NCBI RefSeq assembly: GCF_001512305.1
Contig: NZ_LNUT01000005.1
Coordinates: 1,027,774-1,091,773 of the forward strand
From: Arthrobacter sp. EPSL27
GTDB lineage: Bacteria; Actinomycetota; Actinomycetes; Actinomycetales; Micrococcaceae
Reading direction: 5' to 3'
DNA: 64,000 nucleotides
The notes under the pieces: generated by a model
Seen by the model: only the letters and a program-made list of their open reading frames with translations
Database searches by the model: none
Told to the model about the DNA's origin: nothing
In this document: in pieces, positions 16,167 to 24,713 of the stretch
Position numbering within the stretch: position 1 is the first letter of the stretch
Layout of the letters: every line of letters begins with the position of its first letter
Made by a program: the position numbers and the translations under genes

Positions 16167-18278
16167 CTACGCGTGGGCGCCCGCCGCGGCCGGTTCGACG
16201 GCGGGCTCCACCGACTGCGCCTGCACCGCTGTGATGGCCACCGTGTTCACGATGTCCTCCACGGTGCAGCCGCGGGAAAGGTCGTTCACCGGCTTGCGGA
16301 GCCCCTGCAGGACCGGCCCGACGGCGACGGCACCGGAGGACTGCTGCACGGCCTTGTACGTATTGTTGCCGGTGTTGAGGTCCGGGAAAATGAACACGGT
16401 GGCCTGCCCTGCGACGTTCGAGCCCGGCATCTTGGACTGCGCGATTGCGGCGTCCACGGCGGCGTCGTACTGGATGGGACCTTCGACGGCGAGGTCCGGG
16501 CGGCGCGTCTTCACGACGTCGGTGGCCTGCCGGACCTTGTCCACGGCCTCGCCGCTGCCGGACCCGCCCGTGGAGTAGGACAGCATAGCCACCCGCGGCT
16601 CCACGCCGAACTGCTTGGCGGTCTCCGCCGACGCCAGCGCAATGTCGGCCAGCTGCTCGGCGTTCGGGTCCGGGTTGACGGCGCAGTCACCGTAGACCAG
16701 CACCCGGTCCGGCATCAGCATCAGGAACACCGAAGAGACGATCTTCACGCCGTCGCGGGTCTTCACGAACTCCAGCGCAGGGCGGATGGTGTGCGCGGTG
16801 GTGTGCGCGGCGCCGGAGACCATGCCGTCCACCACGCCCAGCTGCACCATCATGGTGCCGAAGTAGCTGCCGTCCAGCATGACTTCCAGGGCCCGGGCCA
16901 GGTCAACGCCCTTGTGGGCGCGCAGCTCCGCGTACTTTTCGGCGAACTGCTGGCGCAGCTCGGACGTGGCCGGGTCCACCAGGGTGATGCCGGAGATGTC
17001 GATGCCCTGGGTGGACGCCAGCTCGCGGACCTCCGATTCCTTGCCCAGGATGGTGAGGTCGCAGACGTCCCGGCGGTGCAGGATCTCCGCGGCGCGCAGG
17101 ATCCGCACGTCGTTGCCCTCCGGCAGCACGATGTGCCGGCGCTGCAGCCGCGCCCGTTCGATGAGGTCGTGCAGGAACCGCAGCGGCGTCATCCGTTCCA
17201 GCCGCGGGAGGTGCAGACGCTCCACCAGCTCCGCCTCGTCGACGCGCTTGGCCCACAGCCCCACGGCCGAGGCCACCTTGCGGCGGTGCCCGGACCAGAT
17301 TTCGCTGCGGACCTCGGAGACCTGTTTCGCGGTGGTGTAGGTGTCGTCCGGGCCGGCGAACACGGGGAACGGCGCCTGCGCCAGCAGCGAGTAGATGTTG
17401 GGGTCCGGGGCCAGGCCGCCGGTGAGGATCAGCGCCGACGGCACCGGGAATTCCGGCGAGAACGACGACGCCAGGCACGCCACCATCACGTCCGCCCGGT
17501 CACCCGGAACGATCACCAGCGCGCCGTCGTCGAGCACGTGCAGGAAGTTGGCCACGTTCATGGCCGCCACCTTGATGGAGCGGACGTCGCGTTCCATGTC
17601 CTGGCGGCCGGCCACCTGGCGGATCCCCAGGGCCGCGGCCACCTCGCCGGTGGTGGGCCGGGCAATGTCGTCGAGCTCCGGGAAGACGTACACGGGCCGG
17701 CCGGACGTGCCCGGCTTCACCGCCGCCACAATCCCGTCCACATCCTCCGGGTCGGCGCGGTTCACCATAATGGCCAGCAGGCTGCACCGCTCGGCTGCCA
17801 GTTCCTTCCGGGCAACCTCGACGGCGTCGGCGGCCTCCTCGACGGTGCGCCCCTTCGCGCCCACCACGGCGACCACGGAGGCGGCCAGGTTGTTGGCGAG
17901 GCGTGCGTTGAGGTCGAATTCGACGGCGGCGTCCTGGCCGGTGAGGTCGGTGCCCTCCACGATCACCACGTCACAGTGGCGCGACATCTCGGCGAAGATC
18001 TCCACGCAGCGGGCGTCGATCTCGGCCCGGTTTCCCTCGGCCAGGAGCGCCCGCACCTCGGCGAACGTCAGCCCGCCGCGGCAGCGCTGGTCATCGAGGT
18101 CGAACCGGGCCTTCATCAGGGCCACCATGGGGTCCGACGCCGCGTCCGAGCCGTGGACCACCGGCTTGAAGAAGCCGATCCGGTCCGCGTGCCGGTGCAG
18201 CGTGTCCGCCAGCCCCAGCGCGATCAGCGACTTTCCGGATCCCGGCGTAGTCGCGCTGACGTAGATCCCCTTGGCCAT
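16167..18278 (-). CDS. pta: Phosphate acetyltransferase
   Basis: Converts acetyl-CoA and phosphate to acetyl phosphate. At 703 residues it is the long type: an N-terminal P-loop domain like BioD (YVSATTPGSGKSLIALGLAD, residues 5-24), a central DRTGG domain (about 220-330) and the C-terminal PTA_PTB catalytic domain (about 370-690) with LSYSTGGSGSGEAVDKVR and FPDLNTGNNTYKAVQ. Only this long form is thought to be allosterically regulated. No neighbour upstream on the same strand; ackA lies downstream. Confidence 0.96.
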   Translation of the reverse strand: MAKGIYVSATTPGSGKSLIALGLADTLHRHADRIGFFKPVVHGSDAASDPMVALMKARFDLDDQRCRGGLTFAEVRALLAEGNRAEIDARCVEIFAEMSRHCDVVIVEGTDLTGQDAAVEFDLNARLANNLAASVVAVVGAKGRTVEEAADAVEVARKELAAERCSLLAIMVNRADPEDVDGIVAAVKPGTSGRPVYVFPELDDIARPTTGEVAAALGIRQVAGRQDMERDVRSIKVAAMNVANFLHVLDDGALVIVPGDRADVMVACLASSFSPEFPVPSALILTGGLAPDPNIYSLLAQAPFPVFAGPDDTYTTAKQVSEVRSEIWSGHRRKVASAVGLWAKRVDEAELVERLHLPRLERMTPLRFLHDLIERARLQRRHIVLPEGNDVRILRAAEILHRRDVCDLTILGKESEVRELASTQGIDISGITLVDPATSELRQQFAEKYAELRAHKGVDLARALEVMLDGSYFGTMMVQLGVVDGMVSGAAHTTAHTIRPALEFVKTRDGVKIVSSVFLMLMPDRVLVYGDCAVNPDPNAEQLADIALASAETAKQFGVEPRVAMLSYSTGGSGSGEAVDKVRQATDVVKTRRPDLAVEGPIQYDAAVDAAIAQSKMPGSNVAGQATVFIFPDLNTGNNTYKAVQQSSGAVAVGPVLQGLRKPVNDLSRGCTVEDIVNTVAITAVQAQSVEPAVEPAAAGAHA

Positions 18279-18384
18279 GGCCCGCCCTTTGCTGTGGAGG
18301 AATGCTTCCCTCCCAGCCTACTTTCTCCCGCCGGGTTCCTGCCGCCGGCGGGCCTCCCCGGGGGCTTCACAACCCCGCCAACTC

Positions 18385-18431
18385 TTGACAGAAAGCGCCT
18401 TTTGGGATTACCTAATGAACATTCGGTAAAT
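18385..18431 (+). promoter_or_regulatory. paaIK promoter with overlapping PaaR-type operator
   Basis: A consensus -35 box TTGACA lies at 18385-18390. The -10 region (about 18408-18414, TTACCTA) is overlapped by a degenerate PaaR site at 18410-18431, whose right half CGGTaAAT is well kept while the left half is altered. It ends 21 nt before the paaI ATG. Binding here would block the polymerase. Confidence 0.6.
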
Positions 18432-18451
18432 AAAGCTGGAGGCAATGACGC

Positions 18452-18967
18452 ATGGCTGAACTGACGGTTTCCGCGACCACCCACCCCATCCTTGACGGCG
18501 ATTACGCCTCGGAATGGATGGGCATCGAGGTGGTGGCCCTGGACGAGGGGCACGCCACCATCCGCATGACCCTCCGGCAGGAAATGCTCAACGGCTTCGG
18601 CATGGCCCACGGCGGAATGATCTTCGCCTTTGGTGACACAGCCTTCGCACTGGCCTGCAACCCGGCGAACCCGGGCCCGGCCGACGCCGGAAACATCACG
18701 GTGGCTGCCGGCGTCGACATTAACTTCCTGAAGCCGGCGTTCCGCGGCCAGGTGCTGACCGCCGTCGCCAACCGCCGCGCCAGCACCGGGCGCAGCGGCC
18801 TGTACGACATCCAGATCTACGCCGCCGATCCCGTTGCGGGAACCCCGACGGCGGCACCCGGCACGGCTCCTGCCGCCACGGCGCCGGGCCAGCTTCCCAC
18901 CGACCTCCCCGCCGGAGAACTCGTCGCCGAGTTCCGCGGCCGCAGCCGCACCATCTCCAAGAAATAG
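18452..18967 (+). CDS. paaI: Hotdog thioesterase PaaI
   Basis: Hydrolyses ring-hydroxylated or stalled phenylacetyl-CoA intermediates, freeing CoA and protecting the pathway. The hotdog core has NGFGMAHGGMIFAFGDTAFA (about 48-67) with the family's His-Gly-Gly and the catalytic Asp in GDTA. At 171 residues it is longer than E. coli PaaI (140): a Pro/Ala/Thr stretch (PTAAPGTAPAATAPGQ, about 131-146) is inserted near the C-terminus. GGAGG at 18438-18442 fits the ATG. The first gene of paaI-paaK-paaR. Confidence 0.9.
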   Translation: MAELTVSATTHPILDGDYASEWMGIEVVALDEGHATIRMTLRQEMLNGFGMAHGGMIFAFGDTAFALACNPANPGPADAGNITVAAGVDINFLKPAFRGQVLTAVANRRASTGRSGLYDIQIYAADPVAGTPTAAPGTAPAATAPGQLPTDLPAGELVAEFRGRSRTISKK

Positions 18968-18983
18968 AAACAGGGAACCCCAG

Positions 18984-20312
18984 ATGACCCAAGAAACCGT
19001 CGCCCCCGCCAGCGAAGCCGTCCTGGACCGCGAAGAAACCATCTCCCGCGACGAGCTTGAGGCATTGCAGCTCAGCCGCCTGCAGCACACCGTGGCGTAC
19101 GCCTACGACCGTGTGCCCCTGTACAAGCGCAAGTTCGACGAGACCGGTGTTCACCCCACAGACCTCCGCGAGCTCTCCGACCTGGGCAAGTTCCCCTTCA
19201 CCACCAAGGAAGACCTCCGCCTGGAGTACCCCTTCGGCATGTTCGCCGTGCCGCAGCACGAGGTGGCCCGCATCCACGCCAGCTCCGGCACCACCGGCCG
19301 CGCCACCGTGGTGGGCTACACCAAGAAGGACCTCGCGGATTGGGCCAAGCTCGTGGCACGGTCGCTGCGCGCCTCCGGCGTCCGCCCCGGCATGAAGGTC
19401 CACAACGCCTACGGCTACGGCCTGTTCACCGGCGGCATGGGCGCCCACGCCGGCGCCGAGGCCCTGGGCTGCACGGTCATCCCCATCTCCGGCGGCCAGA
19501 CCGAACGCCAGATCACGCTGATCCAGGACTTCAAGCCCGACGCGATCCTGGCCACCCCCACCTACCTGCTCACCATCGCCGACGCCATGATGAAGCAGGG
19601 CATCGACCCCGCGTCCACCTCGCTCAAGTACGCCGTCCTCGGCGCCGAGCCGTGGACCGAGGAAATGCGCCACGAGCTCGAGACCACCATGAACATCAAG
19701 GCCTGCGACATCTACGGCCTCTCCGAGGTCATGGGCCCGGGCGTCGCCGGCGAGGCCGTCGAGACGCAGGACGGCAGCCACATCTGGGAGGACCACTTCC
19801 GCCCCGAAATCATCGACGCATTCGACCCCTCCAGGGTCCTGGGCGACGGCGAACCCGGCGAGCTGGTCTTCACCTCCCTCACCAAGGAAGCGCTGCCCAT
19901 CATCCGCTACCGCACCAAGGACCTCACCCGCCTGCTGCCCGGCACCGCCCGCCCCGCGCACCGCCGCATGGGCCGCATCACCGGCCGCAGCGACGACATG
20001 ATCATCCTGCGCGGCGTGAACCTGTTCCCCTCGCAGATCGAGGAGATCGCCCTCCGCATCCCCGAGCTGAGCCCGCACTTCCAGCTCGAGCTCACCCGCC
20101 CCGAAGGCCAGCGGATGGACCAGCTGACCGTCAGGATCGAACGCCGCGAGACCGTCACGGTGGAGGATGTCGCCTCGGCCGCCAAGGTCCTGCAGCAGCA
20201 GATCAAGATCCACGTCGGCTCCTCCTGCGCCGTCGACGTCGTCGAGCCCGGCTCCCTGGAGCGGTCCAACGGCAAGCTCCGCCGGATCTACGACCTCCGC
20301 CCCAAGGCCTGA
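18984..20312 (+). CDS. paaK: Phenylacetate--CoA ligase
   Basis: Activates phenylacetate to phenylacetyl-CoA with ATP, the entry step of the pathway. The 442-residue protein has the adenylating-enzyme P-loop HASSGTTGRATVVGYTKKD, the ligase-typical NAYGYGLFTGGMG, the A5-like YGLSEVMGPG and the C-terminal GRSDDMIILRGVN hinge. The ATG at 18984 gives the normal family length; a longer frame upstream overlaps paaI and is spurious. It follows paaI by 16 nt. Confidence 0.95.
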   Translation: MTQETVAPASEAVLDREETISRDELEALQLSRLQHTVAYAYDRVPLYKRKFDETGVHPTDLRELSDLGKFPFTTKEDLRLEYPFGMFAVPQHEVARIHASSGTTGRATVVGYTKKDLADWAKLVARSLRASGVRPGMKVHNAYGYGLFTGGMGAHAGAEALGCTVIPISGGQTERQITLIQDFKPDAILATPTYLLTIADAMMKQGIDPASTSLKYAVLGAEPWTEEMRHELETTMNIKACDIYGLSEVMGPGVAGEAVETQDGSHIWEDHFRPEIIDAFDPSRVLGDGEPGELVFTSLTKEALPIIRYRTKDLTRLLPGTARPAHRRMGRITGRSDDMIILRGVNLFPSQIEEIALRIPELSPHFQLELTRPEGQRMDQLTVRIERRETVTVEDVASAAKVLQQQIKIHVGSSCAVDVVEPGSLERSNGKLRRIYDLRPKA

Positions 20313-20326
20313 CACCCGTCCCGTGA

Positions 20327-20375
20327 AGCCCCGGCGGGCGGCGCAGCCCACAAAGCGACGCCGCCCGCCGGGGCT
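20327..20375. terminator. GC-rich hairpin between paaK and paaR
   Basis: AGCCCCGGCGGGCGGCG (20327-20343) pairs over 17 bp with its exact complement at 20359-20375. There is no T run, so it could weaken rather than stop read-through from paaK into paaR, or protect the upstream mRNA from decay. Confidence 0.6.
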
Positions 20376-20408
20376 GACCGCTCTCCCGATCGTGAGAAAA
20401 TAGCGACT

Positions 20409-21011
20409 ATGCCCACCACAGCAACCACCAAACGCGGCCGCCCCGGATACGACCAGCAGTCGGTGCTGGTGATCGCTGTTGACGTCTTCAACCGCCATGG
20501 TTACGACGCGACGTCCATGGGCATCCTGGCCGAGAACCTGGGCATCTCCAAGTCCGCCATTTACCATCACGTCCCGTCCAAGGGCGACCTCCTCAAGCTC
20601 GCGCTGGACCACGCGCTGGGCGGCCTTGAGGCCATTCTGGACCAGCCGCAAGCTCAAACTGGAACGGCCGAGGCCCGGCTGGAGTTTGTGCTGCGCGAGA
20701 CCATCTCGGTGCTGGTGGACCGGCTCCCGTTCGTCACCCTGCTCCTGCGCCTGCGCGGCAACACCGAGATCGAGCGCGACGCCATGGAACGCCGGCGCAC
20801 CTTCGACCACAAGGTGGCGGCGCTGATTTCAGCGGCTCGCGACGAGGGCTCCCTCCGCAAGGACATCGACCCCCGCACCGTCACCCGCCTGCTGTTCGGC
20901 ACCATCAACTCCATCGTCGAGTGGTACAAGCCCGGCGGCTCCCTCTCCCCCGAGAAGCTGGCCGACGACATCATCACCATGGCCTTCCACGGCCTCCACG
21001 TCCCGCAGTAG
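20409..21011 (+). CDS. paaR: TetR family regulator, probable PaaR
   Basis: A 200-residue TetR-family repressor: a Lys/Arg-rich start, an HTH (about 15-60, with DATSMGILAENLGISKSAIYHH), and a C-terminal helical ligand domain. In actinobacteria PaaR represses paa genes and is released by phenylacetyl-CoA. Its position after paaIK and the repeated palindromes in front of every paa unit in this window support the name. No good operator is visible just before it, so it may not be tightly self-regulated. The assignment is by context; binding is untested. Confidence 0.82.
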   Translation: MPTTATTKRGRPGYDQQSVLVIAVDVFNRHGYDATSMGILAENLGISKSAIYHHVPSKGDLLKLALDHALGGLEAILDQPQAQTGTAEARLEFVLRETISVLVDRLPFVTLLLRLRGNTEIERDAMERRRTFDHKVAALISAARDEGSLRKDIDPRTVTRLLFGTINSIVEWYKPGGSLSPEKLADDIITMAFHGLHVPQ

Positions 21012-21130
21012 CCGCCGCCGGCGGCGGTCCGGGGGCACTTTGAGGGCCGCGGCGCTGGTTTCCCGGCCAAATCCCGGCGCGTCCGTGTCAATGTGCCGCC
21101 GGACCGCCGTCGGGCAACTCCAGAAAGCAC

Positions 21131-21164
21131 AAAACAGCGCCCCGGAAACCCGGGGCGCTGTTTT
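21131..21164. terminator. Bidirectional terminator
   Basis: AAAACAGCGCCCCGG (21131-21145) pairs with its exact 15-bp complement at 21150-21164 across a 4-nt loop, with A and T runs at the ends. It separates paaR (plus) from the convergent VOC gene (minus). Confidence 0.88.
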
Positions 21165-21180
21165 CTGCGCGGCTGGCGGG

Positions 21181-21588
21181 TCAGAGCTGGTAGTCGGCTA
21201 CCGACGTCGTGTCCTCGTGGAGGCAGAGGATGTTGTGCTCCGTGTCCATGAACCAGGCGCACTTCTCCGAAGCGGTGGTGCAGATGTGGTTCTCGGTTTT
21301 GAGGTCCGGGAGGTCGTAGTCCTGGAACTGCACGCCCTTGGACTCCATCTCCCGGACGGTCCGCTCGATCCCGGAGACCTCGAAGCTGAGGGCCGTGTGC
21401 TCCGAGTGCTTGCCGTCCTTGACCGGCATCAACTGCAGCATGGGGCCGCCCGTGCTGCCGAACATTTCACTTCCGTCGTCTGCCACCCCGTGGTGCGGGA
21501 GTCCGAGTGTGTCGGCATAGAAACGCCGGGCACGTTCCGCATCATCGACCGGCAGGACTGTTGTGGCTTTGCTGAGTACTAGGGTCAT
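21181..21588 (-). CDS. VOC (glyoxalase/bleomycin-resistance) superfamily protein
   Basis: A 135-residue protein with the paired beta-alpha-beta-beta-beta folds of the VOC family: first half with VDDAERARRFYADTLGLPHHG, second half with YDLPDLKTENHICTTASEKCAWFMDTEHNILCLHE. Metal ligands of known enzymes are only partly kept, so the activity is unknown. The ATG at 21588 has a strong AGGAGG, which rules out the longer frame. It lies between paaR and paaZ, but nothing shows a role in phenylacetate breakdown. Confidence 0.8.
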   Translation of the reverse strand: MTLVLSKATTVLPVDDAERARRFYADTLGLPHHGVADDGSEMFGSTGGPMLQLMPVKDGKHSEHTALSFEVSGIERTVREMESKGVQFQDYDLPDLKTENHICTTASEKCAWFMDTEHNILCLHEDTTSVADYQL

Positions 21589-21658
21589 TGCGCCACCTCC
21601 TACGCTGAAAATTTTACGCCGGAGCGGGGCTGAAAGAGCCTGCGGACAACAGCGCAAC

Positions 21659-21755
21659 TGACGCTCCCTCACGTCCTGCGCCTTAACGACGGACGCTCCC
21701 TCATGAGATGAGGGAGCGTCCGCGCGGGAACCGCCAGAAGTGAGAGAGCGTCGGA
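21659..21755. repeat. Nested inverted repeats of GACGCTCCCTCA
   Basis: A perfect hairpin, GGACGCTCCCTCAT (21691-21704) with its complement at 21708-21721, is flanked by further copies of the same half-site: TGACGCTCCCTCAC at 21659-21672 and, inverted and diverged, GTGAGAGAGCGTC at 21740-21752. The set fills the gap between the paaZ stop and the VOC gene's leader. It may act as the paaZ terminator. Confidence 0.6.
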
Positions 21756-21762
21756 GAACGGG

Positions 21763-23874
21763 CTACTTCTCCACGAGGGTGAGGACGTCGTAGGTCGCCA
21801 CGATCTCGTCGTTCTGGTTGGTCAGGACGGCGTCCCAGGCCACCTCGCCGTACTCGTCGGTCTCGCGCGGGGTGATCTTCTTGGCGGTCAGTGTGACCCG
21901 GATGGAGTCGCCCGCGGCCACCGGCGTGATGAAGCGCAGGCTCTCCAGGCCGTAGTTCGCCAGGACGGGGCCCGGCGCGGGCTCGACAAACAGCCCGGCG
22001 CCCCACGCCAGCAGCAGGTAGCCGTGCGCCACGATGCCCGGGAAGAACGGGTTGGCTTCGGCGGCCGCCTGGTTGGTGTGGGCGTAGAAGGTGTCGCCGG
22101 TGGAGTTGGCGAACTTGGTGATCTCCTCCAGGCTCACTTCGCGCAGCCCGGACCGGAACGCGTCGCCGATGTGCAGCTCGGCCAGGTTCTTGCGGAACGG
22201 GTGCCGGCCTTCGGTCTCGACCGTGAAGTTGCGGTCGGCCCCGGTGTGCCAGACGCCCGTGACGGCGGTGAGCATGTTGGGCGAGCCCTGGATGGCGGTG
22301 CGCTGCATGTGGTGCAGGACGGAGCGGATGCCGCCGAGCTCCTCGCCGCCGCCGGCGCGGCCGGGGCCGCCGTGGACCAGGTGCGGCACCGGGGAGCCGT
22401 GGCCGGTGGAGGTGCGGGCGTCCTCGCGGTTGAGCATGTGCACGCGTCCGTGGTGCGCGGCGATGCCGGCCACCAGCTCGCGGGCCACCGCGGGATCGTT
22501 GGTGCAGACCGAGGCCACCAGCGAGCCGCCGCCGCGGGCGGCGAGGCGGACGGCGTCGGGCAGGTCCGTGTAGCCGATCACGGACGACACCGGGCCGAAG
22601 GCCTCCAGCGAGTGGACCTCCTCGGCTTCCGGATCGGTCCAGCTCAGCAGCACCGGGGACATAAACGCGCCGCCGTCGACGACGCCGACAGTTCCGTCCG
22701 CGCTGGTGACCTTCGGCGAATCGAGGGTGCCGTACGCGAGTTCGCCGCCGGCGTCGAGCATTGACTGGACGGCGGCGCGCACGTCGGCGAGCTGCTCCAG
22801 GGAGGCCAGGGCGCCCATGGTGACGCCCTCGGCGCGCGGGTCGCCCACGACAACGCGCTCGCGGACGCGCTCGCCCACGGCGGTGATGACATCCTGCACC
22901 AGCTCCTGCGGCACGATGGCACGGCGGATGGCGGTGCACTTCTGGCCGGCCTTGGCGGTCATCTCGGTGACCAGCGACTTGACGAAGGCGTCGAACTCCG
23001 GGGTGCCCTTGACGGCGTCCGGGCCCAGGATGGAGGCGTTCAGGGAGTCGGTTTCCGAGGTGAAGCGGACCCCGCCCTTGACCACGTTGACGTGGGACTT
23101 GAGCGTGTTGGCGGTGGACGCGGAGCCGGTGAAGGCCACGAGGTCGCGGTAGTCCAGGTGGTCCAGCAGGGTGCGGACGGAGCCGGAGATCAGCTGCAGC
23201 GAGCCCTTGGGCAGGATGCCGGATTCGATAATCGCCTTGACCACGGCCGCGGTGACGTAGCCGGTGGGGGTGGCGGGCTTGACGATGGTGGGGACGCCGG
23301 CGATGAAGGCGGGGGCGAACTTCTCCAGCATGCCCCACACCGGGAAGTTGAACGCGTTGATCTGCACGGCGACGCCGGGAATGCGGGTGTAGATGTGCTC
23401 GCCGGCGAAGGAACCGTCCTTGGACAGCACCTCCATGGGCCCGTCCACAATCACCTGGGCATTGGGGAGCTCGCGGCGGCCCTTGGAGCCGAACGTGAAG
23501 AGCACGCCGATGCCGCCGTCGATGTCCACCATCGAGTCGATCTTGGTGGCGCCGGTCTGGGCGGAGAGGGCGTAGAACTCGTCGCGGCGGCCGTTCAGGT
23601 ACTGGGCCAGTTCCTTGAGCTTGAGCGCGCGCTGGTGGAAGGTCAGCTTGCCGAGTTCAGCCTGGCCGGTGGTGCGCCCGTAATCCACGACGGCGGCGAG
23701 GTCCAGTCCCTCCGTGCTCACCTTGGCGAGGAGCTCACCGGTGCTGGCGTCGAGGACGGGCGCGGCGCCGGATGCGGAGCCTGCGTCGGGAGTCCACCAG
23801 GAATCCCGGATGAAGCTGGGAACGATCTCTACAGTGTCTACTGTGGGTTCCGGAGCGGTTGCAGTGGTGGTCAT
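21763..23874 (-). CDS. paaZ: Bifunctional oxepin-CoA hydrolase / 3-oxo-5,6-dehydrosuberyl-CoA semialdehyde dehydrogenase PaaZ
   Basis: Opens the oxepin-CoA ring and oxidises the aldehyde formed. The 703-residue protein has an N-terminal aldehyde dehydrogenase domain (about 20-540) with VAFTGSAST, Glu274 in FTSETDS and the nucleophile Cys313 in GQKCTAIRR, followed by a C-terminal MaoC-like hydratase domain (about 560-703) with its Asp and His in NSTGDTFYAHTN. GGAAGGA precedes the ATG. A well-formed PaaR site (23922-23943) lies 48 nt upstream, shared with the divergent thioesterase gene. Confidence 0.95.
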   Translation of the reverse strand: MTTTATAPEPTVDTVEIVPSFIRDSWWTPDAGSASGAAPVLDASTGELLAKVSTEGLDLAAVVDYGRTTGQAELGKLTFHQRALKLKELAQYLNGRRDEFYALSAQTGATKIDSMVDIDGGIGVLFTFGSKGRRELPNAQVIVDGPMEVLSKDGSFAGEHIYTRIPGVAVQINAFNFPVWGMLEKFAPAFIAGVPTIVKPATPTGYVTAAVVKAIIESGILPKGSLQLISGSVRTLLDHLDYRDLVAFTGSASTANTLKSHVNVVKGGVRFTSETDSLNASILGPDAVKGTPEFDAFVKSLVTEMTAKAGQKCTAIRRAIVPQELVQDVITAVGERVRERVVVGDPRAEGVTMGALASLEQLADVRAAVQSMLDAGGELAYGTLDSPKVTSADGTVGVVDGGAFMSPVLLSWTDPEAEEVHSLEAFGPVSSVIGYTDLPDAVRLAARGGGSLVASVCTNDPAVARELVAGIAAHHGRVHMLNREDARTSTGHGSPVPHLVHGGPGRAGGGEELGGIRSVLHHMQRTAIQGSPNMLTAVTGVWHTGADRNFTVETEGRHPFRKNLAELHIGDAFRSGLREVSLEEITKFANSTGDTFYAHTNQAAAEANPFFPGIVAHGYLLLAWGAGLFVEPAPGPVLANYGLESLRFITPVAAGDSIRVTLTAKKITPRETDEYGEVAWDAVLTNQNDEIVATYDVLTLVEK

Positions 23875-23921
23875 CGTTGACGGGTCCTTCCAGCGGGGGC
23901 AAGAGCAACACGGCCAGCATT

Positions 23922-23943
23922 ACTGACCGTCCGTTCGGTAATA
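23922..23943. promoter_or_regulatory. PaaR operator between paaZ and the hotdog gene
   Basis: The best match in the window: ACTgACCG-tc-CG-tt-CGGTaATA agrees with the recalled PaaR consensus at all fixed positions except the last two. It stands 48 nt before paaZ and 95 nt before the divergent hotdog gene, so one protein dimer could control both directions. Confidence 0.78.
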
Positions 23944-24037
23944 TATCTACAGTACATGAATGAGGCCTGCCGCACACTAGCTGCGGCGGCACTGACCGGC
24001 CCGGGCCCCTTGGCTTTCCGGCCGAAGAGGAGACGCT

Positions 24038-24454
24038 ATGACGCCGGAGCCCCGGAACACCGAGCTGTGGAAGATCACCCTCGGCGAACTTGACGAGAAA
24101 ATGGGCGTGAAGATCGTCGAGGAATCCGTCGAGAAGGTGGTCGCCACCATGCCGGTGGAGGGCAACCGGCAGTCGTTCGGGCTGCTCCACGGCGGGGCCT
24201 CCCTGGCCGTGGGCGAGGCCGTGGGCTCCTGGGCCGCGGTCATCCACGCCAGCACCCTGGGCAAGACCGCCGTCGGCGTGGACGTCTCCGCCACGCACCA
24301 CAAGTCCGCCCGCGAGGGGCTGATCACCATCACCGCCACCCCCATCCACCTCGGCGGGACGGTGACCACCCACGAGGTGGTCATCACCAACGAGGCCGGC
24401 CAGCGGCTGTGCACCCTGCGGATCACCAACCTGCTGCTGGACCGCAAGGGCTGA
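24038..24454 (+). CDS. Hotdog-fold acyl-CoA thioesterase
   Basis: A 138-residue hotdog protein of the PaaI/YbgC-like acyl-CoA hydrolase group: SFGLLHGGASLAVGEAVGSW holds the HGG turn and the catalytic acid (Glu), and KTAVGVDVSATHHKSAREG the central strands. GAGGAG lies before the ATG. It is divergent from paaZ across a PaaR operator, which suggests a second thioesterase in the phenylacetate regulon. A 1,4-dihydroxy-2-naphthoyl-CoA hydrolase role (menaquinone) is also possible, since this subfamily includes such enzymes and the window's men genes at 41.6-44.7 kb include no thioesterase. Confidence 0.8.
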   Translation: MTPEPRNTELWKITLGELDEKMGVKIVEESVEKVVATMPVEGNRQSFGLLHGGASLAVGEAVGSWAAVIHASTLGKTAVGVDVSATHHKSAREGLITITATPIHLGGTVTTHEVVITNEAGQRLCTLRITNLLLDRKG

Positions 24455-24713
24455 GGCCCGGCGTCGGCGGCGGCGCCGTCGGGTGGCCGCCGTCGGGTGC
24501 CCCGCCGTCGAAACCGACGGAAAGCGGCCCGGTCGACGGAACGTTACGGCGATCCGGCCGGTTTCCGGCGAACTCGGTGGCCGCGGTGGTCGCGGTATCG
24601 CCGAAATCGCCCCCAAACACCCCGCTGCGTGCATCCAAAGCGCACCCTCGGCCGGTATTAACGGTGTCAGCAAATCACCGCCCGAATCCGGGCAACTCAA
24701 TGAGGAGTTTGAA

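Noticed and set aside
16104..18464. A 786-codon open frame opposite pta
   Set aside because: It is fully antisense to a clear pta gene, rich in His, Arg, Gly and Val, with no domain; a codon-bias shadow.
18720..20810. A 696-codon minus-strand frame over paaK and paaR
   Set aside because: Antisense to two well-supported genes; no start signal and no recognisable domain.
24455..24713. A small RNA or further gene upstream of the DUF4397 gene
   Set aside because: The stretch has several short GC-rich palindromic words but no frame, promoter or stable long stem I could defend.
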